Source: DATIHQ01 sp035480535 (lineage in GTDB: Bacteria; Chlamydiota; Chlamydiia; Chlamydiales; SM23-39). Taken from it: a stretch of DNA of 19,578 nucleotides. Below are positions 13,944 to 19,578 of this stretch, piece by piece. The DNA lies in the NCBI GenBank assembly GCA_035480535.1, contig DATIHQ010000003.1:1-19578 (forward strand), read 5' to 3'. The notes under the pieces are model-generated. The model ran no database searches. It was not told the DNA's origin and saw only the letters and a list, made by a program, of their open reading frames with translations. Positions within the stretch are counted from its first letter, which is position 1; the number at the start of each line of letters is the position of its first letter. A program made the translations under genes and the position numbers.

Positions 13944-14607
13944 ACGATTCTATCTCAACGCCGAATTCCATCTAGGCGATACGCTCCCTCTCGAAGGGCA
14001 AGAACTTCACCACCTCGCTCACGTCATGCGCATTCGCCCGGGCGAAGAAGTGCAATTGCTCAACGGCCGCTCCGCGCTCGCCACAGCCAAAGTCACCTCC
14101 ATCGAAAAGCGGCAAGCCACCCTCGAAATCCTCGCCGTCCACCAAGAAAAGCCTCCCGCCGCCCCCGTCACACTCGCCATCCCCTACATGCGCATGGCTA
14201 AACTCGAATGGATCATCGAAAAAGGCACTGAACTCGGCGCCGCAGCCTTTCTTCTCTATCCCGCCGACCATTCAGAAAAGGAAACTTTCTCTTCCCACCA
14301 ACTCGAACGGCTCCATTTCATCGCCATCTCCGCCATGAAACAATGTGGCCGGCTCGATCTCCCCTCCATCCAGCCCACCTCATTCAACCAACTCCTCACC
14401 TTCCCTAAAATCCTCTTCGGCGATCCAGCCGGCGATCCACTCAATCATCCCGCGCCTCCCCTTCTCTTCATCACCGGCCCCGAGAAAGGCTTTTCCCCAA
14501 AAGAACTCACTCTCCTCAAGCAAAAAGCGCAGGGCGTGCGCCTCCACAAAAACATCCTCCGCGCCGAAACCGCTCCTATCGTCGCCATTGCCCTCTTTTC
14601 CAAATAA
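13933..14607 (+). CDS. rsmE: 16S rRNA m3U1498 methyltransferase RsmE
   Basis: A 224-residue SPOUT-family methyltransferase. An N-terminal PUA-like domain (about 1-72; HHLAHVMRIRPGEEVQLLNG at 26-45) is followed by the trefoil-knot domain with IEKGTELGA at 95-103, AMKQCGR at 134-140, the SAM loop GPEKGFSPKEL at 182-192 and NILRAETAP at 207-215. Members methylate N3 of U1498 at the decoding end of 16S rRNA. It is slightly shorter than typical RsmE (about 240). It overlaps the acyltransferase by 11 bases and closes the dacA operon. No stem-and-U-run terminator is visible in the 75 bases after it. Confidence 0.92.
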   Translation: MPAERFYLNAEFHLGDTLPLEGQELHHLAHVMRIRPGEEVQLLNGRSALATAKVTSIEKRQATLEILAVHQEKPPAAPVTLAIPYMRMAKLEWIIEKGTELGAAAFLLYPADHSEKETFSSHQLERLHFIAISAMKQCGRLDLPSIQPTSFNQLLTFPKILFGDPAGDPLNHPAPPLLFITGPEKGFSPKELTLLKQKAQGVRLHKNILRAETAPIVAIALFSK

Positions 14608-14628
14608 ATGAAAAGCCACATTTTTTTC

Positions 14629-14658
14629 TGGAAAAATTTAAATCTGCGCATCTATTAT
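14629..14658 (+). promoter_or_regulatory. Possible promoter of the 86-residue gene
   Basis: TGGAAA at 14629-14634 (four of six) and TATTAT at 14653-14658 (five of six) are spaced by 18 bases. Initiation near 14665 leaves room for the AGGAG at 14672-14676 before the ATG at 14683. This would separate the small gene from the rsmE operon. Confidence 0.4.
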
Positions 14659-14682
14659 AGTTGCCTTATTTAGGAGATTCAA

Positions 14683-14943
14683 ATGGCTTACTTTCCAGAT
14701 GCGCATCATGATGTTGCTGTAGGAGTCCATAACGCTTTATCAAGCAGAAAATATGGCGTCAAAAAAGAAGACCCAAATACCTATGTAATTACCGGACAAG
14801 GCTCTCACGGTCTAAGTACAGGAGCTATTCAAGATATCCTTAAAAGATCTGCAGTCACTAACTACCGTTGGAAAACGGTTGTGAAAAAAGATGACAAGGG
14901 ACGCCAACTTGTGCAATTGGTTCCGAGAACCCCTCAGAAATAA
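14683..14943 (+). CDS. Small basic protein of unknown function
   Basis: I do not recognise this 86-residue protein. It has a very good Shine-Dalgarno (TTTAGGAGATTCAA before ATG) and its own predicted promoter, so it is probably real and well translated. The start (MAYFPDAHHDVAVGVHNAL) is mildly acidic and His-rich. The centre is SRKYGVKKEDPNTYVITGQG and GLSTGAIQDILKRSAV, the latter probably a helix. The end, from about NYRWKTVVKKDDKGRQLVQL, looks like a basic beta-hairpin. There is no signal peptide, membrane segment or Cys. The composition suggests a small mixed alpha/beta, possibly nucleic-acid-binding protein; this is inference only. Its stop is three bases from the convergent pyk stop. 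Confidence 0.75.
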   Translation: MAYFPDAHHDVAVGVHNALSSRKYGVKKEDPNTYVITGQGSHGLSTGAIQDILKRSAVTNYRWKTVVKKDDKGRQLVQLVPRTPQK

Positions 14944-14946
14944 CTA

Positions 14947-16734
14947 TCACATCGTCAAGATGGGGCAGGTGGGACATTCTTCGCCGCCGCGGTAGATGAG
15001 ACCTTTTTGGGGATCGAGAGTGACCTCTTCTCCTTCGCGGAGGAGAGTCATGGCGCCGTCGGCACGGCTCATGACGGGAATTTCATAGGTTTTCGCGATG
15101 ACAGCAGCATATTTCTCGGAGGCGCTGTCGCCAACGTAGTTCTGGAGAATAACACCCGAGGCTTTTTTGAGAATGGGCAAAAAGGTGTTGTCGCAATGGG
15201 GAATGACGACGAGGCGGCCAGATAAGTCTTCTGGATCGAAGCCTTCGGGGGCGAGGACAAAGAGGACTTTGCCGCTGACTTTGGAGCCAAAGCCTTTGTG
15301 GCCGCGGACGAGAATTTCACCGACACTTTCCACCATCATCATGTTGGTGGTCCCTTTCTTGCCAAAGGGGGCGCCTGCGGTAACGACGACGACATCGCCA
15401 AAGGCGATCAATCCTTTTTCCATCGCATACATGCTGGCTACCGAAAAGGCTTCCTTCGCATTTCTGCATCCTTCGCAAAGGACGGGAACTACGCCCCAAT
15501 TAAAGGCGAGCTGGTGATAGTTTTTCTTTTTGGGCGTCACCGCAATGACAGGCATCGAGGGGCGAAGGCGAGAGACAAGGCGGGCTGTCTGTCCGCTGGT
15601 TGTAAAGGCAAAAATAGCCTTTGCGCCGGCGCTATAAGCCGTTCTCACAGCCGCTCCTGAAACAGCAGAGGAGAGATCGTGATAGTCTCTTTGAGAGCTC
15701 TTATCAAAAAAGGAGTGATAGTCAAAGTCGGCTTCCGCTTCCTCCACAATTCTGCGCATCTGCTGCACTGTTTCTACAGGATATTTGCCCACCGCTGTTT
15801 CACCTGAAAGCATGACAGCTGAAGTGCCGTCGTAAATGGCGTTGGCGACATCGGAGACCTCCGCGCGCGTCGGTCTTGGATTGGTAATCATCGATTCAAG
15901 CATCTGGGTCGCCGTAATGACTGGCTTGCACGCCTGGTAACACTTGCGGATCATCATTTTCTGCAGCTTGGGAACGAGCGCCAAGTCCACCTCAACGCCC
16001 AGATCTCCCCGCGCAACCATGATTCCGTCGGCCACCTGGACAATGCTATCGAAATTCTCAACGCCCTGCGGACTTTCAATCTTGGCGATGACTAAAATTT
16101 CGGGCTTTCCCTCTTTTGTAATCAGATCTTTAATCGTCAAAATGTGGTGGGCGGAGCGGATGTAAGAACCGGCGATGATATCGACATCCTGTTTGCAGCC
16201 AAATTTAATGTCATCGATATCCCCCTCGCCAAGCGCTGGCAGAGGAACGTTTACATTCGGGACATTGACTCCCTTGCCGCTCTTCAAAACGCCGCTGTTC
16301 TGGAATTCAATGACCACTTCTTTCTCATTCTTGCTCACCACCTGAGAGATGATATAGCCATCGTCAAAAAGAACTTTGGTTCCCACATGGACAACATCGA
16401 GGATCTCCACAGGATGAACGGGGATTTCATCGGCCTTGCCCCCCTCTTTTGCAACGAGCTTCATCCTCTGTTTGGCTTTAAGCTGAATGGCATCATTCGG
16501 CAGTTTCCCCACTCGAATTTTGGGTCCATGCGTATCGAGCATGATGGCGAGCGGTTTTTGGAGCTCTTCTCTGACCTTTTTCAAATTTTCGATGGTACGC
16601 AAATGTTCGGCTTGGGTTCCATGGCTGAAATTGAGGCGGGCGACATCCATTCCCGCTTCCGCCAAAGCGAGCAGTTTCTCGTAGCTTAAGACGGCGGGGC
16701 CGATTGTACAGACAATTTTTGTGCGAATGATCAT
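14947..16734 (-). CDS. pyk: Pyruvate kinase with C-terminal swivelling-type domain
   Basis: A glycolytic enzyme making ATP and pyruvate from phosphoenolpyruvate and ADP. Residues 1 to about 475 are canonical: RLNFSHG at 33-39, LDTHGPKIR at 66-74, IAKIES at 216-221 (K218), ARGDLGVE at 241-248, TATQMLESM at 274-282 and the C-domain FTTSGQTARLVSRLRPS. K72 occupies the position that is Glu in potassium-dependent enzymes and Lys in potassium-independent ones. Residues 480-583 form an extra domain like the mobile domain of PEP-utilising enzymes found in long bacillary pyruvate kinases, but the TSHA His motif reads SASEKYA (537-543). A CPTC tail ends the protein. Chlamydiaceae Pyk, as I recall, is about 485 residues, so this is a longer form. 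It is divergent from uvrA. Confidence 0.95.
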   Translation of the reverse strand: MIIRTKIVCTIGPAVLSYEKLLALAEAGMDVARLNFSHGTQAEHLRTIENLKKVREELQKPLAIMLDTHGPKIRVGKLPNDAIQLKAKQRMKLVAKEGGKADEIPVHPVEILDVVHVGTKVLFDDGYIISQVVSKNEKEVVIEFQNSGVLKSGKGVNVPNVNVPLPALGEGDIDDIKFGCKQDVDIIAGSYIRSAHHILTIKDLITKEGKPEILVIAKIESPQGVENFDSIVQVADGIMVARGDLGVEVDLALVPKLQKMMIRKCYQACKPVITATQMLESMITNPRPTRAEVSDVANAIYDGTSAVMLSGETAVGKYPVETVQQMRRIVEEAEADFDYHSFFDKSSQRDYHDLSSAVSGAAVRTAYSAGAKAIFAFTTSGQTARLVSRLRPSMPVIAVTPKKKNYHQLAFNWGVVPVLCEGCRNAKEAFSVASMYAMEKGLIAFGDVVVVTAGAPFGKKGTTNMMMVESVGEILVRGHKGFGSKVSGKVLFVLAPEGFDPEDLSGRLVVIPHCDNTFLPILKKASGVILQNYVGDSASEKYAAVIAKTYEIPVMSRADGAMTLLREGEEVTLDPQKGLIYRGGEECPTCPILTM

Positions 16735-16760
16735 AATCTCATGTTACAGGAAGTGCTGTT

Positions 16761-16777
16761 TTGGTAGAATAATTCTC
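16761..16777 (+). promoter_or_regulatory. Possible extended -10 just before uvrA
   Basis: TTTTGGTAGAAT (a TGN extended -10 with TAGAAT at 16765-16770) ends seven bases before the uvrA ATG. The 43-bp gap to pyk has no Shine-Dalgarno for uvrA and no good -35. If real, the mRNA would start at or near the ATG. Confidence 0.25.
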
Positions 16778-19578
16778 ATGAAAAATCGGCCAATCATCCT
16801 GAAAAAGGTGCGTGTGCATAACCTGAAAGAAGTCAATTTGACCCTCGAAACAGGCCAGCTCGTCGTTTTTACCGGCGTCTCCGGATCGGGCAAGTCGTCG
16901 CTCGCTTTTGATACGATTTATGTGGAGGGACAGAGAAGATACATCGAATCTTTGTCCCACCAGGCTAGAAGATTTTTGACCGAGTTGCCCAAGCCTGAGG
17001 CGGAGAGCATTTCGGGAATTGCCCCCACCATCGCCATTGAACAAAAGCTGGCTGGCAGAACGCCCCGCTCTAGCGTTGGGACAATGACCGGAATTTATGA
17101 CTTCCTGCGCGTTTTGTATGCGCGGGTGGCGGTGCCCCATTGTCCTGTGAGCGGCGAGCCGGTGGCTGCGCAGAGCCGCGAAAAGATTTTGGCGCGCGTA
17201 CAGGCGATTGAGGAGGGATCGAAGATTGTGGTTTTGGCCCCTTTTGCGAAGGGGAAAAAGGGGGAGTTTAAAGAAGACTTCGCCGAGCTGTTGAGCAAGG
17301 GCTTTATGCGGCTGAGAGTGGATGGGTCTTGGGTAGAATTAGGCGGAGAAATCGCCCTCGATCCAAAAGAGGCGCACGATGTCGATATTGTAGTGGATCG
17401 ATTGGTGGTGAACGAAGAATCGAGGTCGCGCATTGCCGAGGCTGTGCATAGCGCGCTTGAGATCGGCAAAGGCTTTTTCAGCGTTTTCTTTCCCGATACG
17501 GGAGAGGAAACTCTCTTTTCCCAATTTGCCTATTCGCCAAAATCGGGAATTTCTTATGGCCCGCTCGAGCCACATGATTTTTCTTTTAACCACCCGGCGG
17601 GGATGTGCCCCACTTGCCACGGGTTGGGAATCACTGCAGAATTCGATTTCTCGCGGGTGATCAATCCCGATTTAAGCATCAGCGAAGATTGCTGCTCGAT
17701 CGCAAGTTCTTATCAGACAGTGAGATATGGAAATATCTACGACAACCTCGCGCGGTTGAATAAATTTAAAGTGACGACGCCTTGGAAAGATTTACCCGAG
17801 AAAGCCAAACAAGTCTTTTTGTATGGAACAGAACAGAAGTGGACGCGGATGTATTTCGTCCATCCCACCAAGCATACGAAGTGGTACGAATATGTGAAAT
17901 GGCAGGGGGTCGTCCACGAGGCGAGAGAGAGATTAAATGCTGCCAAGAGCGATCTCTATCGAAAAAAAATGGGAGAGCTGATGACGGAAGGGATCTGCCC
18001 TTCGTGTCATGGAGCGCGCATCAAGCCCTATCCAGCAACGGCGCAGCTGGAGGGAAAACGGATTGCTGAAATCACTGCAATGCCCCTGTCTGACGCGCTT
18101 GCTTTTTTCAAAGCGCTGAAATTGCCGGCGATCGAAATGAAAATCGCCGAAGAGCTCTTAAAAGAAATTCGGGGGCGGTATCAGTTCTTGATTAACGTAG
18201 GGCTTGAATATCTTTCGCTGGATCGCACTTCCCCTACATTGAGCGGCGGAGAGTCGCAGCGGGTGAGGCTCGCCTCTCAGATCGGCGCGGGATTGGTCGG
18301 GGCGATTTATATCCTCGACGAGCCCTCGATCGGCCTTCATCCCGTCGATCATCACAAATTGATCGGTACGCTCCATCGTCTGCGCGATCAGGGAAATACG
18401 GTGCTCGTCGTAGAGCACGATGTCGATACGATGCTCGCCGCCAATAGCATCGTCGATGTGGGGCCAGGTGCAGGACAGCATGGAGGGGAAATTCTCGCTC
18501 ACGGAACTGTGCAAGATATCATCGCCAATCCCCGCTCGATTACAGGACAATATCTCTCTGGAAAACTCAAGATCGAGATTCCCAAAAAACGGCGTCCGAT
18601 TTCTGAGGAAAAAATCACCATCGTCGGCGCAACGCATCATAATCTAAAATCCCTCACCGCTTCGATCCCGCTTGGCGTACTTGTTTGCGTCACCGGCGTT
18701 TCTGGGTCGGGAAAATCATCGCTGATTGCCGATGTCCTTTATCCCGCACTCGCCAATCATTTTCATCACGCGGCTTTGGCTGTCGGCACTCATAAAAAAA
18801 TCGAAGGCATTGAACACATTGACAAAGTGATTGCCGTAGATCAATCCCCTATCGGCCGCACGCCCCGCTCCAATGCGGCGACCTACATCAAGCTTTTCGA
18901 TGAAATCCGCGATCTCTTCACAGAACTCCCCGAAAGTAAATTGCGCGGCTTCACCGCTGGCCACTTTAGCTTCAATGTAAAAGAGGGCTCCTGCTCCTAT
19001 TGCGGCGGCCTTGGCCAGGTGCGGATCGATATGGACTTTATGGAAGATGCCTGGGTCGAATGTCCTCAATGCAGAGGAAAGCGCTTTGAACCTGAAATCC
19101 TCTCGGTCCATTTTAAAGGAAAATCAATCCACGATATTCTAGAAACTGACGTAGAACACGCTCTCGAACTCTTTGAAGCGATTCCCTCGATTCGGCGCAA
19201 GCTAGAGCTCCTGAGCTTGGTGGGGCTTAATTATCTCACTTTGGGACAGCCCTCGACGACTCTCTCCGGCGGGGAGGCGCAGCGAATTAAACTCGCCAAG
19301 GAACTCGTCCGCCCTCCCACAGGTAAAACGATCTACATTCTCGATGAGCCCACCACCGGCCTTCATTTCCACGACATTGACAAGTTGATCGCCGTCCTGC
19401 AGCAACTCGTCGATAAGGGAAATACCGTCCTCATCATCGAGCACAATCTCGACCTCATCAAAACCGCCGATTGGATCCTCGATCTAGGCCCCGGCGCCGG
19501 CATCCATGGCGGCGAGCTGATTGGCCAGGGCACTCCCGAACAAATCGCCAAACTCAAAACCCCCACCGGCCACGCCCT
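16778..19578 (+). CDS. uvrA: Excinuclease ABC subunit A, running off the right edge (partial)
   Basis: The frame is open from ATG 16778 to the window end (933 full codons). UvrA is the dimeric ATPase that finds bulky DNA lesions and loads UvrB. Seen in order: Walker A GVSGSGKSS (K39); a first zinc-finger region at 253-280; CPSCHG at 407-412; signature LSGGESQRVRLA at 488-499 and Walker B ILDEPSIGLHP near 512-522; second Walker A with K646; a second zinc finger C740-x2-C743-x19-C763-x2-C766; signature LSGGEAQR at 829-836; and Walker B ILDEPTTGLH. Numbering follows E. coli UvrA (940 residues) almost exactly. The first zinc finger has lost its first Cys pair (S253, S256) but keeps C277 and C280. 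The sequence ends where a normal UvrA would finish. Chlamydiaceae UvrA is a tandem double-length protein, so the gene may continue well past the edge. Confidence 0.95.
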   Translation, partial: MKNRPIILKKVRVHNLKEVNLTLETGQLVVFTGVSGSGKSSLAFDTIYVEGQRRYIESLSHQARRFLTELPKPEAESISGIAPTIAIEQKLAGRTPRSSVGTMTGIYDFLRVLYARVAVPHCPVSGEPVAAQSREKILARVQAIEEGSKIVVLAPFAKGKKGEFKEDFAELLSKGFMRLRVDGSWVELGGEIALDPKEAHDVDIVVDRLVVNEESRSRIAEAVHSALEIGKGFFSVFFPDTGEETLFSQFAYSPKSGISYGPLEPHDFSFNHPAGMCPTCHGLGITAEFDFSRVINPDLSISEDCCSIASSYQTVRYGNIYDNLARLNKFKVTTPWKDLPEKAKQVFLYGTEQKWTRMYFVHPTKHTKWYEYVKWQGVVHEARERLNAAKSDLYRKKMGELMTEGICPSCHGARIKPYPATAQLEGKRIAEITAMPLSDALAFFKALKLPAIEMKIAEELLKEIRGRYQFLINVGLEYLSLDRTSPTLSGGESQRVRLASQIGAGLVGAIYILDEPSIGLHPVDHHKLIGTLHRLRDQGNTVLVVEHDVDTMLAANSIVDVGPGAGQHGGEILAHGTVQDIIANPRSITGQYLSGKLKIEIPKKRRPISEEKITIVGATHHNLKSLTASIPLGVLVCVTGVSGSGKSSLIADVLYPALANHFHHAALAVGTHKKIEGIEHIDKVIAVDQSPIGRTPRSNAATYIKLFDEIRDLFTELPESKLRGFTAGHFSFNVKEGSCSYCGGLGQVRIDMDFMEDAWVECPQCRGKRFEPEILSVHFKGKSIHDILETDVEHALELFEAIPSIRRKLELLSLVGLNYLTLGQPSTTLSGGEAQRIKLAKELVRPPTGKTIYILDEPTTGLHFHDIDKLIAVLQQLVDKGNTVLIIEHNLDLIKTADWILDLGPGAGIHGGELIGQGTPEQIAKLKTPTGHA

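Noticed and set aside
14608..14650. Intrinsic terminator after rsmE
   Set aside because: There is a T-run (14621-14627) but no GC-rich stem before it.
16144..16689. 181-residue plus-strand frame inside pyk
   Set aside because: It is the complement of highly conserved pyruvate kinase sequence and has no recognisable domain.
17737..19566. Several minus-strand frames inside uvrA
   Set aside because: They are antisense shadows of a complete, motif-rich UvrA; none has a plausible ribosome site or domain.
1..19578. tRNA or rRNA genes and transposase genes
   Set aside because: No cloverleaf-like T-arm sequence, rRNA-like stretch, or transposase motif was seen on either strand.

Overview
This window looks like a piece of chromosome from an environmental (amoeba-associated, Parachlamydiales-type) member of the Chlamydiae. 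The evidence is a set of neighbourhoods that I recall from Chlamydiaceae. These are a lipid A acyltransferase - CdaR/YbbR - diadenylate cyclase - cydA - cydB cluster, a nusB-murB-PHP cluster, a pyruvate kinase/uvrA pair, and a free-standing SWIB-domain protein, which is typical of Chlamydiae. The RING-plus-ankyrin proteins at the left edge are the kind of eukaryote-like gene expected in an amoeba symbiont rather than in Chlamydiaceae. The genus cannot be fixed from the sequence alone.

Layout. Positions 1-1717 (minus strand) hold two tandem paralogues. Each has an N-terminal RING-H2-like zinc finger followed by degenerate ankyrin repeats. The complete one ends in a CaaX-type motif (Cys-Met-Ile-Leu), and the other runs off the left edge. 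At 1828-2424 (plus) is a YtqB/MnmM-like methyltransferase. It converges on folC across a 238-bp nested palindrome (2398-2635) that supplies the stop codons of both genes. Positions 2616-5737 (minus) form a tightly overlapping operon: nusB, murB, a PHP-domain phosphoesterase and folC. A divergent DEDDh-exonuclease-like gene (5837-6424) lacks its expected last catalytic Asp. It converges on a SWIB gene whose terminator overlaps the exonuclease stop codon.

Positions 6949-9334 (minus) are cydA-cydB, bracketed by two copies of an 83-bp element built from GGTAAC/GTTACC hexamers. A plus-strand operon follows (9520-14607): dacA, cdaR, a GT4 glycosyltransferase, an htrB/lpxL-type acyltransferase with a long C-terminal extension, and rsmE. 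It is overlapping throughout and joins c-di-AMP synthesis to envelope lipid A/LPS assembly and a 16S rRNA methyltransferase. A small unrecognised gene (14683-14943) faces pyk (minus). uvrA (plus) diverges from pyk and runs off the right edge.

The genes cover DNA repair, respiration (high-affinity bd oxidase), cell envelope and peptidoglycan precursor synthesis, folate metabolism, c-di-AMP signalling and host interaction. There is no gap over 300 bases without a gene, no tRNA or rRNA, no CRISPR array and no recognisable transposase. The most unusual items are the RING-ankyrin-CaaX pair, the nested palindrome with covarying hairpins, the paired hexamer elements around cydAB, and a UvrA lacking half of its first zinc finger.
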